A DNA stretch of 64,000 nucleotides from Caenorhabditis remanei (Eukaryota > Nematoda > Chromadorea > Rhabditida > Rhabditidae): positions 310,001 through 374,000 of the forward strand of contig NC_071330.1 of NCBI RefSeq assembly GCF_010183535.1, in the 5' to 3' direction. Shown here in pieces: positions 11,597 to 23,278 of this stretch (its first letter is position 1; the number at the start of each line of letters is the position of its first letter). The notes beneath the pieces are model-generated. The model ran no database searches, was not told the origin of the DNA, and worked only from the letters and a program-made list of their open reading frames with translations. The position numbers were made by a program, and so were the translations under genes.

Positions 11597-12615
11597 CGAA
11601 CGAAAAGAAGCAAGGAATAAGAAAGGAAAACCCTCTCACACCAACAAACCACGAGATCAGAAAAGAAGAATGAGTCAAACTGAAAATGCATAGACTAAGA
11701 AATAATTCGTTTTCAAAATCTCTATGTACCTGTGTTGCTCAGCTGATCCCTAAATAATACTCTGTTTTTCAATTTGCAAATTGAATGAGGTGTCTGACAA
11801 GAGAAGTCCTCAAAAATTGGACTCCTGATACTTTTGAGTACGTAGATTCCAAATTTGATATAAAATTCTGCTGAATCATTTTGTGAGTCAAATTATGACC
11901 CGTCAAACAATACCGATAGTTTGGAAAAGGGGAATTTGTTTCGGCAGTCACGCTTAACCATAGCAAAAGTTTGACGGGGCTGGCTCGGCTTCCAGAAGGA
12001 TTTAGCAGAATTTTATTTCAAATTCGGAATCTACGGACTTGAAAGTATCAAGGGCCAAATTCTTGAGTTGTTTGAAAAAGTACTTCACTTGTGCGCAGGA
12101 AAACAAAGAAAGAGACGAAAAGATTTAAGAATTATGCACTTTTTGTCTTAATCTCTTACAAAATGGATTAGAAAGAAGTGATATATTTAACTTTTGTGCT
12201 TGTTCTATAACATGCCAAGGATAACATTTATTATTTTTAAAACATGACGGATTATTAGAATAGTTGAATAAAGTCTTATTTATTCATTCTTTTGAAATGC
12301 GATTAAAAAATCGTGAAAAAGAAAAGAAAATCAAATACAACCGAGTATAGTTCAGAATATTTGGGATAAATGTGGTATCAACAAGTTGACAATAGATGAA
12401 TTCTGGTAATATGGTAGTACACCTTATTAATGTGAGGTGAAGGTGGAATGGACCGAGATAGTGAAACCAATCAGAAATAACATACATGTACTATCTGTTA
12501 ATTGTTTTTAAAGCATGGTTTGTGAAAAATGCCTTCTTATTCGAAGGATTTGAAATAGTTTTAAAATAGTTGAATAAAATAAAGTTAATCAATCAAAGAA
12601 AGACGATAGTGTCTT
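11597..12615. other. Intergenic region between receptor copies 2 and 3
   Basis: AT-rich, no gene seen. Presumed promoter of receptor copy 2 and 3' region of copy 3. TTTATT (minus-strand AATAAA) near 12276 is a possible distant poly(A) signal for copy 3. Confidence 0.45.
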
Positions 12616-14914
12616 CTACTTATTTTGCATAGATAACAACAAAAAATCTGAAAATAATTTTTTGAGTTCAAGATCCGGGTTTGCCACATGATAGATTGTC
12701 CAAACTTCCGCGAAGTCTCTGAATGTCTGATAGATAACAAAGATGATTGACATCAAATCGAGCATGCGTGTAGGTGGATGATGTTGGGTCTCGCAGTACT
12801 TTTGTAATGTTCTCCCGTACAGATCTCGACTTGCAGCAATTTTGAGTTCATTCGGTTTAGTGTAGATCATAGGAGCTGGGAATGGAAAATAAACTGTTTA
12901 TTTAAAAAGTTCCATAATATTTTTGTAGAATTGATCTTAAAAATACGAGCGGCAGTCGAAAAAACTAACCAAAAATGAGGGAAAACTGACATGAATCGAT
13001 TTCGATTAAGCTGCGTATCAAAATGACCCAACAAAACATCGAATTGGAAAAATTAAAAATTAAATTTCCCTTCAAGTCTAGTGAAGCGCCTTTATTTTAA
13101 GTACTCACTCCCAGACCCCTTGATGGCTTACTTGGATTACATATAAGAATTGCGCTCAGCAGAAGAAATTCCTCTGGAGTCAATCTCAGCTCCCGCAGCT
13201 TATGAACCAGATAGCAGCGGATTCTGTTCAGTTTTGTAGGGCAGAACTGAAAATTGATAATTTTGAGGGTTTACCACAGGATCGCGAGGCGTAACGTCCG
13301 AAACAAACAGATTTGAACTTTTCCAAGTCGCGTTGCGTGCGCGTCGCGGTTTATGTTGAAAAATATGGAAAATGAACTTAAGAATCCTTGACACCGTGAC
13401 AACCGTTGTGGGACGGAGCGCCTTTCCGCGACCTTACGCACTGCTGTAAAGCCATAATCTACTTACCTCATAAAATTTCTTTATCTCCACAGGAAACACA
13501 TCCACATTGTCCGGGTAAATTGCTTCTGCACTTTTCAAATTGATTGTTCTCATAGCATTGCAAAGTATGATGAATTGGACATATGAACTTTGAATGAAAA
13601 ACTTCTTTTCCTGCGTTCCAAGATCCTCAAAAAACGGGAATCTTTTCATAAACCTTATAGCTGTAATCTGATCAATTGTAGCCCAATCGTAGAAGTCTGG
13701 TTTAAAATTGGTGGTTCTTTGAATGAGATTGAAGGAATTCGAGGTGATCAGATCATCAAAACTCAAGTCCTCTATTGATAGTCTTGTGAGGAATGTTTTG
13801 GTTCTTTGTCTATCCAGTTCTTTCAGAAATTGAATAGTATTAGTGTACTCTTTGTCACTTTTTGATTTACTGATGATTTTCGGTAATACGAGTTTCACTT
13901 CAGGTACAGAAAGTTCGTGAGAAGTTGGTGTCATTCCAACTTCCAAACATCGTCTATTTCTGCAGTCTCTGCATTTTTTCATACTCTTGCATCTTCCTCC
14001 AGTGAGACATGGTTTGATGGGAGTAATGAGTTGGCTCTTGTATATATGAATTCGACGGAAGAAGTTTTTGCAAGCGTTGCAGACGAAGGCCTAGAAAAGA
14101 GAAAGTCTTTGATATTTTTCATAACGCTTGTGCAATTAAGCACGGATCCGGTAATTAGTGATCCTTTCCAGAACCAAGTACGGATCTTGTAATTGGTGGT
14201 CCTTAACCTTCCCGTTTCAGAACTGTCCCTTTTCAAAACGGTTTCTTATTAGAACCGTCATATGTAGGTCTACAAGGTTCAGAAAACGCAAAACATCGGT
14301 TCCAAAAAGGGACGGTTCGTGCATAAGAATATTCTCACATTGCTCTAGAAAGCATCAGCGCTCCAGTAGAACTAGCGCGAATTCAAAAATTTATAGAAAA
14401 ATGTGGTTTTTGTGTACTGAAATTTTGTATTTTTTTCCTTTTTCGATAAGATCGATGTTTTGTGCGAATTTTAATCAAAAGTAGGAAGAAAAATGGGAAA
14501 AAACGAGCTTTGGTTCTTTCACGTTAAAAACGCAATTTGGCTGAGCGGCGACTCAGTTTGCCAACTGGTGTGCAAACGCGCTTCATTAGACTTTCAGTTT
14601 CTCAGGAAAATAATTTAAATTCGTATGAATTAAATATGAACGGTTTATCTTTTTTCTAGTGAGCAACTCAAATTTTGAAGTGAAAATATGCCATTCCAAA
14701 AAATTGCCATCATTCAGACTTTGTTTTCTTATTTTATCAAGCAAATTGTCAACCCTGTTGAATAAAATATTTAATAAAGTTCGTTTTGAACACTCTTTTT
14801 GGTATTTTGAGTTCAACTAAATATTTCCCAACTTACCCCATAACTGTAACCATAAGAGGGTCGTTCATTGCACACTGTGCATAGTTTTTTGTTACTATCA
14901 AAGCCTGAGATCAT
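12616..14914 (-). CDS. Nuclear hormone receptor, supplementary type (cluster copy 3)
   Basis: Exons 14837-14914, 13467-14090, 13132-13246 and 12616-12875 give 358 residues. Finger 1 is CTVCNERPSYGYSYG joined to AFVCNACKNFFRR; finger 2 is PCLTGGRC...KKCRDCRNRRC, again with the short CX5CX5CX2C spacing. The hinge is about 25 residues longer than in copies 1 and 2. The ligand-binding domain aligns throughout (DFYDWATIDQITAIRFMKRF, FIQSSYVQFIILCNAMRT, TPEEFLLLSAIL) but is the most diverged, and the C-terminus ends with a different helix-12 region (LLLSMQNK). Introns match copies 1 and 2 in position and phase. A second, orphan first exon lies upstream at 17256-17330 and could in principle supply an alternative finger 1. 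Confidence 0.92.
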
Positions 14915-17255
14915 GTCAGAATAAAAGCAGTAGAGTATGGAAATGAGAAGAAAAAAACGTAGTAGTATTCTTGTGATAGATGTTTGAAATTAGTGTTATT
15001 AGTACTAGGTTGTGATTAAAACACACAAACTCTCGTTGCAACAAAATCAGAAAGCGTGAAATCTGATTCTTGGAAAATAGAGTCTTGTTATAATAGTTAT
15101 TTTTATCATAGTATGCTCTTTTATGCTAAGCCAACGACCTACAGAGAAAAATTATATTATTCAAAACGCATTTAGTGTAATTTCTCTTGGAGGCTACAGG
15201 ATTTATAAACATCGAGCTCTGATCTCTCTTTTTTAAAACTTCCTAGACAGAATGATCATAGTCTGTAGTATTTTTCAATTTTTAAAACTCAGGAGTTTCT
15301 AGACAAAAGAACCAAGAAAACAGAATTCTAGAGATCACGGAATAGGGTAGCACATACTTATAGTTGAATATTATGAAAAAAAAAGTATACGTCTTTAAAC
15401 CCAATCTGCAACATTAATATCGTTGAGAACATTTCATGGTTTTATATGTATAAAAAGTTCTCTCAACTACAAAAAAGAAGTTCTTGGCTTTGTTTAGACA
15501 CACGTTTTTTTACAGTGTCATCTGTTTGTCCGATAAACTCAATTTTGTATGAGTTGGACAGAGCAAACATAGCTCATCATTTTTGTAGTTTACCATTTTT
15601 TTGTAGGGACACTACCATAAACTCAGGGAATTTTAGGCGAGGGTTGCGCGCCTTGCCGGCATTTTGCCTCTATTTTCGGCGAATTGCCCTCACTTTGGGC
15701 AGGTTGCCCACTGGGCGAGGGTTGGGCAAGAGTTGGGCAAGGGTGTGGTGGAAGAAGTGGGGTGTGCGTGAGGATGGAGTAGGGCAAGTTGCCCATTTGT
15801 AGGGCGATTCGCCCACTTTATAAACATGCGCTCTACTGCACTCTGAAAATCTTCAATTTTTTGCTGCGTAATTTATTATTTTAATTTATTCGTTTTAAAT
15901 ACACTATTCCATCAAATGCATGTTTTCAAATTACCGGAAACGATACTATTCGAGAGTAAAAGAGATGTTCGTAAGTGAAAAACTTGATCAACCCAGTATA
16001 AAATAATTTGCGACTTGAGAACACTGTTTGATGGAAATGAGAGCTGTCTCTTTTTGGAACTTCTAACGGCAGCTACTGATTTGACTGTCAGCTCTTCGAC
16101 TTTCTGATGCTAGCCAGTGCGGATTCGACTCATTCAAGTAAGTTATCTTATAGTGGACACGACAGCTCATAATTCGACTTCTCCCTTCGCTAAACCGTCC
16201 CTTAATACAAGTCTTATGATGAAAAGCGAAATCTTTTTGAAGACGAGGATCACTGCTGCTACTAACGAATTCTACTATTATAAATATCATTTCAGGTCCC
16301 TCGCCGAAGAATTCTCGTGATTATGAAACGTCGAAACACACTACTGTCCACCGTTCTCTACCCTACTACGATAGAATTTGTTCCCTTCTAACCCTTTCTT
16401 CGTTTCACCAACTCTTCTCACATACATATTTTTGATTTTGATTTTAGTATTTTTGAACAAATTAATAAATGCTGATTGAATCCATAAATTTTCTTCTGTT
16501 TTTTTTACTAAAATTAACAGGTCGCGACGAGAGGAGCAAGCAAAGCGCACGCTAGAAACAACATAAAATGGGCAATTCGCCCTCAATTTGGGCGGCCTTG
16601 CCGCCATCGTGGCGGCAAGCCTGCCCAATTGATGGGCAAATCGCCCAAAATTCCCTGAGAAAGTTATAGGTAAAGAAACCCATTACTCCTTGAAATCGAC
16701 TAATTTCAATGCAAATTAGTGAAATTTTGGAGATTTTCACTTTGGCAACCTATAACTTTCAAGATAGTGTTACTACAAAAAAATGGTCAACTACAAAAAT
16801 GATGTGCTATTTTTGCTCTGTTCAACTCATATAAACTCGAGTTTATCTGACACACAGGTGACACCGAAATACACTGTCAAAATTGGCTATTTTCCACTGA
16901 AAACAGCCAAAGTTGCATCTTCTCATTAAAATTTAAATACTGAAATTTTCGAAATATTCGGGAATACATCCAAGAATTAAATTTTACTAATTGGGTCACA
17001 AATGTGTGCACAATTTTGAAAAGTTCGAAAAATCCCTTGTAAAAAGTCAAATTAAGACTATTCATAAAATTCAACAAAAAAACCTTCCTTATTTTTTAAA
17101 AAAACATCTTGGAAGCATTCCCGAATTTTTCGAAAAGTCTTTGAGTTTTTATGAGGTGAGGCCTAAGATTATGTGGATGTAGCATTGCTCCTAATCCAAT
17201 CGCTACAAATCACACCAACCTCTGTCACAAACGAGGCATGAAATATACAACTCAC
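14915..17255. other. Repeat-filled spacer upstream of receptor copy 3
   Basis: The main content is a nested pair of inverted-repeat elements at 15505-16880. No second exon of a receptor (CNACK coding sequence) was found here on the minus strand. Confidence 0.55.
15505..16880. repeat. Nested foldback elements
   Basis: An outer palindrome has arms at about 15505-15620 and 16740-16880, sharing CTACAAAAATGATG and GTAGGGACACTA/TAGTGTTACTAC type words. It is interrupted by an inner element at 15622-16659 with CTCAGGGAATTTT...AAATTCCCTGAG ends and subterminal repeats of GGGCGAATTGCCC and TTGGGCAAG type. The inner element is about 1 kb and encodes no transposase that I can see. Confidence 0.8.
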
Positions 17256-17330
17256 CCCATAACGGAAACCACAGAAATTTGAATTCCCACAAACGCTGCA
17301 TCCATTTTCAGAGCCACTAGAGTAGCTCAT
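17256..17330 (-). pseudogene. Orphan nuclear receptor first exon
   Basis: A 75-bp open segment starts with ATG at 17330 and ends at a perfect GTGAGT donor. It encodes 25 residues ending CSVCGNSNFCGFRYG, the standard first half of a supplementary-receptor zinc finger, in the same phase (0) as the first exons of the three genes downstream. No matching second exon follows before receptor copy 3. It is therefore either the remnant of a fourth tandem receptor whose body was lost to the repeat insertions at 15.5-16.9 kb, or a distant alternative first exon that splices to the exon at 14090. Confidence 0.7.
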
Positions 17331-17674
17331 TTTCAGAGCGAAAATGGATTAAGATAATCGAGTTTAGACTTATAAACGTGCCTCAGGAGAAAGGAGGTAG
17401 TAAAGCACAAGCTAGTAATTATGTAGGAGTGTAGACACGTAAGTTTCGTCTATGATGATTATGTTAGGGAAGAAGTCTTGTGATTTGTGACTTGGATAAC
17501 TCGTTCGGTGTCTATTTCGAGAAGTCTTTGGTTGTTGTCGTTTGTAATTAATTTAGTATGCCTGGATGCACACTAGATTATTAGTAAAGACTTTTTAGCA
17601 GTATATGACACATTTAACAAGAACTGCAAAAAATCGGAGAATTTTCAACGAAAGAAAAGTTTTTTTTCATGTCC

Positions 17675-18042
17675 CATACTTGTCAACCGGGCCGAAACGG
17701 GCCGACACGGGCCGGCTCGTAACTCGCTTCAAACGCAGTATTATGAGCTGAAAAATATACAAAAATGTAGATCTCGCCGAGTTCTATGTCACTGATGTAA
17801 TACAGGCCAGATGGCTATTCGTTAATATGCCGCGGACCGGGCTAGAATGGCTTTTTTGGCAATTTTCGCGTTTTTGGCACTTTTTCCCGGCCCGCGGCAC
17901 ATTAACGAATAGCCATCCGGCTCGTAGTAGGTCACGGATGTGTAACTCGTTGAGATCTACATTTTGGTATATTTTTCACCTCATGATATTGAGTTTGAAG
18001 AGAGTTACGCGTCGGCCCGGCTCGGCCCGGTTGACAAGTATG
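17675..18042. repeat. Long palindrome, family A, copy 2
   Basis: Ends CATACTTGTCAACCGGGCC and GGCCCGGTTGACAAGTATG. The body matches the 3548-3914 element, including the GCCGCGGACCGGGCTAGAAT centre, with scattered substitutions between the arms. Confidence 0.9.
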
Positions 18043-18100
18043 CTACGTCCGGATTTCCCCAAATTTTAATTTACGTGAACGTCTTTTCCTTCCCTAACTA

Positions 18101-18233
18101 GGGAAGGCCTCCAGGTGACCGTGGAGTTATGGTCCGTGACCTAAATCATTGGAAAGCTGAAATCAGCGTGATATCAGCTTTCCCATGATATATGTCACGT
18201 ACCATAACTCCACGGTCACCTGGAGTCCTTCCC
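18101..18233. repeat. Short palindromic element
   Basis: GGGAAGGCCTCCAGGTGACC and the reverse complement GGTCACCTGGAGTCCTTCCC bracket about 130 bp whose arms also pair around CGTGGAGTTATGGTMCGTGAC. No coding capacity. Confidence 0.8.
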
Positions 18234-18388
18234 TGGTAAGACTGAATTTTCAGAAAATTTTCATTTTTCGTGACATTCCACGATTTATCACGTCATGTGC
18301 CCCTAAAATCATTCTAGAAGACCATTTCTTGACTTATTTCACAATAAATTTCACACAAAACTCAAATATCAATCGGAAATATTAAAAT

Positions 18389-20708
18389 ATGGTCAGTGTG
18401 CCTAATCTCCAGACACCCCCCCCCCCCCCCCCCCCTCATCATTCAATTTCAGTCAATCGAAAGAAAACCGTTCGAGATCGAGAAATTCTGCAAACGTCTT
18501 CTGAGTGTCAAAAACTGGAAGGAACAGTCACAACACGTGTACACCAGATTCGAGATATTCTCGGTGTGTGATTTGGTGATTGATCTGTTCAGACGTGAAC
18601 AGACACTGGCAGAAATCGCACCGCCTGTCAGAATAGTCGGCGATATTCATGGACAGTACGAGGATCTCGTAAGACTTCTGAATTGTCGCACGTCGACGAA
18701 TACGGAAGATGACAAGAAGGCCAGTTATGCGTTCGCCACGAAAAAGTAGGTGGCCTAGTTTTGGTTTCCTAGGTCATCTTAAATTTCCAGATGGGTATTC
18801 CTAGGCGACTATGTGGATCGAGGCTTCAACTCTCTGGAATGCATCCTACTGGTTTTCTCTCTGAAAGTAAGGACTAGAATCCCAATCTCTAAAATTCTAG
18901 GCCACCACTTTCAGATAGTCTTCCCGCGGCAATACATCCTACTACGTGGAAACCATGAGACCCGAGTCATCAATTTCAGATATGGGTTTCGAGTAAGCTG
19001 TGGAATTGAATTGAGAAAGTTCGGCCAGGAAAACTTATCAAAAAGCCATACTTGCAAAGCAATATTATAAGCTGAAAAATATTCGAAAATAAAGATCTCG
19101 GCGAGTTCTATATCTGTGACCCACTACGGGCTGGATGTATAGTTGTTAACATGCCGCGGGCCGGAAAAAAAAGCTAAAAAACGCAAAATTAGCCAAAAAT
19201 GCTATTCTAGCCCAGCCGGCCATTTGCCGCGGGCAGGACTAGAAAGGCTTTTTTGGCCATTTCCGGATTTTTGACACTTTTTCGCGGTTCGCGGCGCATC
19301 AACGACTAGCCATCCGGCCCGTAATAAGTCACAGGTGTAGAGCTCGCCGAGATCTACAGTTTCGTATACTTTTAAGCCCATAACATGGAGTTATGAGCGA
19401 GTTAAGCGTCGGCCCGGTTTGCACGTATACAAAAACTCTTCCAGCACGAACTGCTCCGCCGCCAACGTTCCCAACAAGAAGCGAATGACATTTGGGAGAA
19501 GTTCAACGATGCGTTCTCATATATGCCGTTGGCTTGTCTCGTCGGAATGAAGATTCTCTGTATGCACGGAGGAATCAGTCCGGAACTGGTTTCCCTTGAT
19601 GCGATACGTATGGTAGGCGGGGACTAGGGAATCTTCCGGGACTCTAGGCCACCAAATTCCAGATCGACCGCCCGTTAACCGATGTGAACCCGATCCGTCT
19701 CGCTCAAGATTTGCTTTGGGCGGATCCGGATGATTTTGGAAAGCCCCATGTGGGTGAGTTCTGCCATAATAAAAATCGTGGTCTGTCGGTTTGTTTCAAC
19801 GCGCCGGCTGTGCACGAAGCGTGTCGAAGACTCAATGTTTGTATGATTGTTAGAGCTCATCAGGTATTTTTTTTTAGCTTTTTCCATAAAAAAAATTAAT
19901 AAAATTATTGATTTTTCTAGATGATGCCAGCGGGATTCAAGTTTTTCGCCGATCGCAAGTTATGCACAGTTTTTTCAGCACCAAGATACATGAATGAGAT
20001 TGATGTGAGTTTCAAAATTTTGGCTGAAAATTGAGTTTTAAGAGTGATAAGTGGGATTTTAGCAGAAAATTCAGATTCGGAGTGCGAAAAACGGTATTTT
20101 TGAGCTCGAAATGAACGGAAATTGCGTTTTACCCGGAAAATCAGAATTTTAGCTTGAAGAAACTTATTTTTGATTCAAAATTTCAACAAAAACTAGGTTT
20201 CGAGGCTGAAAATGAGAATTTTTAGTGGAAAATTGAGATTTGAAAAGCCAATATTTAAGTTTTTACCAGGAAAATCACAATTTTAGCCTGAAAACTCAAT
20301 TTTTGACTTAAACTTTTAACAAGACTAAGTTCCGAGGCTGAAAATGGATGTTTTGAGAGGAAAAACTGGACTTTTGAGCTCGAAATGAACCAAATATCAA
20401 TTTTCGCCCAAAACCCTTATTTTCAACTAAAAATTTCAACAAAAATACAGAAAATAATGCTAAAACCCCATTTTCCTATTCCAGAACCGCGGCGCTGTGC
20501 TAAAAGTGGCTGCCAACGGAAAAGTGAGCATTATGGTGATGAAAAAATCGAAACTGCAATCAGGCAACAAGCCAATATCAGAAGAAGTCACGAAATTGTA
20601 TTTTTTCTCTTGAAAATGCACCAACAATCAATTTTTTTCAGTCCGGGACAATCGGAATATACTGCATTGGCGGATATCGAGGCGGCGGCGAAGATTGGGT
20701 TGGAATAA
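18389..20708 (+). CDS. Divergent PP1-type serine/threonine protein phosphatase
   Basis: Exons 18453-18745, 18791-18866, 18915-18992, 19445-19612, 19663-19863, 19921-20004, 20485-20597 and 20642-20708 join in phase. The first coding exon has no ATG; an ATG at 18389-18391 followed directly by GTCAGTG would splice to 18453 and give a 360-residue protein, but that start is a guess. All PPP metal and phosphate motifs are present: GDIHGQ (64-69), GDYVDRG (104-110), RGNHE (135-139), HGG (191), RAHQ (270-273). Compared with PP1/GLC-7 there is a loop about nine residues longer before GDYVDRG, and the toxin- and substrate-contacting loop reads SAPRYMNEIDN instead of SAPNYCGEFDN. It is probably one of the many nematode PP1-like enzymes, often sperm-enriched; by position I suspect the F44B9.9 orthologue, unverified. 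A palindrome sits in the fourth listed intron. Confidence 0.88.
19047..19430. repeat. Long palindrome, family A, copy 3, inside a phosphatase intron
   Basis: Degraded copy with recognisable CATACTTGCAAAGC start and CCGGTTTGCACGTATA end, lying between the donor at 18993 and the acceptor at 19444. It makes up most of that 452-bp intron. Confidence 0.8.
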
Positions 20709-21007
20709 TCGATTTTTTATGAACAAGAATTATTTTTTAACATAAAAACTTTTTATTTCCCTTTCTTCCTTCTGAAATCGTGATTTTCTTTCAAAAATAA
20801 TCCCGAATTAAAAATATTTTTTAAAGGAACAGCGAGTTTTACGAGAGGCGGGTCTCGCCACGCTCAAGACTCTCCCTCCGTGTACTCCCCGTGGACAAGT
20901 TCTTTTGCCGCGAATTTTAGTGGATTTTTTAATTTTTTAAATTTTGTTGTTTCGCTTAAGATAAAAAAGTTTTTTCGTTTAATACAATTAAAACCGGGTC
21001 TTTCAGA

Positions 21008-23004
21008 ATGGTTTCCACACCAGCTGTCGTCTCAAATTTGCCATGGGTGGAGAAATATCGGCCGAGCAAACTCGATGAGCTCGTCGCACACGAACAAGTT
21101 GTGAAAACTCGTAAGTTTCTGATTTCCTATAGGAATTTCTGCAATTTTCATCGATTTCAGTGACAAAATTCATCGAAAATCGGACTCTGCCGCATCTTTT
21201 GTTCTATGGACCGCCGGGAACCGGAAAAACGACGACGGTGTTGGCGGCGGCGCGTAAAATGTACTCGCCAGCGAGGATGTCGTCGATGGTGTTGGAATTG
21301 AACGCTTCTGATGAGCGTGGTATTGATGTTGTCAGGTTTGAAGCGAGAAATATCGATTTTGTGGAAAATTTTGAAATTTCTAGGAATACAATCGTCAATT
21401 TCGCACAAACCAAGGGACTCCAATCGTATGCGACCGCGTCGAGCAGCGATCAAGTGCCATTTAAAATGGTGATTCTTGATGAGGCTGATGCGATGACAAA
21501 GGATGCGCAGAATGCGTTGAGAAGGTGTGGGAAGCTTTGGAGATTGGAGATTTGAGTAGAAAATGCATTTTTTGCAAAAAAAGCAAAATTTACACCGCAA
21601 AAGGTGTTTTTATCAGTTGAAGTATACAGTTTTATGTCTAGAACCGATGATTTAAATCTGAAATTTTGATTTTTCTGGAATCAGATTTTTTGCCGTTTTG
21701 AACAAAAAATAGTGGATTTTTGCTTTGAAATCTCTGAAATTCAGCTTTTCAGGCCTAAAATATACAGTTTTTTAGCTTCTTCTGCATACAAATCTTGTAT
21801 TTTTCAGCAATAATCAAGTATACGATTTTAGCTCTTTAAATAATCAATTTTTGGCCGAAAACGTGATTTTAGGCTCGGAATCTTATTTTTATATGAAAAA
21901 ATCCAAAAATCGGCGAGTTTTAACTGAAAAATCTACCTTTTGTGCTTTTTTAGATAGTTTTCTGCAATTTTTAAGGTCAAAACATCAAATTCCCAAGCGT
22001 AGGATAGGGAAAAAGTTTGCTGGAATCTGATAATATGTCGTTTTGAACCAAAAATACTGCATTTTAGTTTTAAAATCTCAGAACTTTGAGTGTTACAGCT
22101 TTTCAGACTTAAAGTGTACAGCTTTTACCTTCTTCTGCATACAAATCTCGTTTTTAGCTAATATATGGAAAACTAACCGAAATTTTCAGTTTCACCTCTT
22201 CAAATCATCAATTTTTGGCCGTAAACATGATGATTTTAAGCTCAGAATCTTATTTTCATATGAAAAAATCCAAAAATTGGCGACTTTCAACTGAAAAAGT
22301 TGACTTTTGGGCTTTTTTAAGATCGTTTTCTGCAATTTTTAAGCTGAAAACAAGAATTTCCAATTTTCAGAGTTATCGAAAAGTACACGGACAACGTGCG
22401 TTTCTGCATCATCTGCAACTACTTGGCCTCCATCATCCCCGCCATTCAATCCCGTTGTACTCGCTTCCGTTTCGCGCCGCTCGATCAGAAACTCATCGTT
22501 CCTCGTCTCGATTTCATCGTCAATTCTGAAAATATCAAGATGACGTCAGACGGGCGGCAAGCACTTCTTACTGTATCGAACGGTGACATGCGTACAGTAA
22601 TCAACACGTTGCAATCGACGGCGATGAGTTTCGATACAGTATCCGAGAGTACGGTATATCAATGCATCGGACAGCCGACACCGAAAGAAATGAAGCAAGT
22701 TGTGAGCATTCTGTTGAACGATTCCGCCAAAACGTGCATGAATTTGATCAAAACGAAACTGTTCGATAATGGATACGCACTGCAAGATGTGATCACTCAT
22801 CTTCACGATTGGGCGTTCACTTTGGATATTCCTGATGAAGCGATGTCTGCAATTGTCACAGGATTGGGAGAGGTTGAGCAGAATCTGGCGAGTGGATGCT
22901 CCAATGAGACACAACTCGCTGCTGTCGTCGCCGCGTTTTTTGAGGCGAAAGGATTGTGTACGAAGGAGATGAATCAGACTGGAGTGGAGGCGATGGAGCA
23001 TTAA
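21008..23004 (+). CDS. Replication factor C small subunit, RFC5 type
   Basis: Exons 21008-21110, 21161-21335, 21384-21524 and 22371-23004 give 350 residues. It is an AAA+ clamp-loader subunit that acts in the nucleus within the RFC pentamer to open and load PCNA at primer ends. The order of motifs is LPWVEKYRP near the N-terminus, Walker A GPPGTGKT (51-58), Walker B with DEAD (125-128), and the SRC arginine-finger box (167-169), followed by the helical lid and the C-terminal collar domain. The start has a TTTCAG acceptor one base upstream, typical of trans-splicing. Intron 3 is 846 bp of TTTTCAGCTGAAAA-like words. The 300-bp gap to the phosphatase could be an operon spacing, but it also contains a GC-richer promoter-like segment (20830-20900). 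I recall the C. elegans counterpart as F44B9.8. Confidence 0.93.
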
Positions 23005-23065
23005 TTTGGATGTTTTACCCCTTTTTTCGGTGTTCATTTTATTTGCCGAGCATTTTTTTATTAAA

Positions 23066-23278
23066 ACTGCGCCCCATCGCAAATGAGAGAGTATCGGCGA
23101 GAGACGCAGATTTTCACAGTTTTTGACCTATATTCGCTGTTTTTTAACATTTTTTTGGTAAATTATTAGAAAAAATAGCGAAAATAGACCAAAAACGGTG
23201 AAAATCTGTGCAACCGCGAGAAAAAACTCTGCGTCTCTCGTTGGTACTCTCTCGTTTGCGGTGGAGCGCTGTTGTAAG
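23066..23278. repeat. Palindrome family B (GAGAGACGCAGA), copy 1
   Basis: Arms ACTGCGCCCCATCGCAAATG and its reverse complement (CGTTTGCGGTGGAGCGCTGT), with inner GAGAGACGCAGA/TCTGCGTCTCTC. Other copies: 24144-24356, about 54130-54393 and 57352-57590. Confidence 0.85.

Larger units (their letters stand above)
17331..18388. other. Spacer between the receptor cluster and the phosphatase
   Basis: Presumed promoters on both sides. It holds the second family A palindrome (17675-18042) and a small palindrome (18101-18233). No gene seen. Confidence 0.5.

Noticed and set aside
16341..16740. Frames over the GGGCGAATTGCCC-rich region
   Set aside because: They lie inside the inner inverted-repeat element and mirror its arm sequence; no protein family match.
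20709..21007. Firm call of an operon between the phosphatase and the RFC5-like gene
   Set aside because: The 300-bp spacing and acceptor allow it, but no clear poly(A) signal or U-rich element was seen and a promoter-like GC-richer segment is present.
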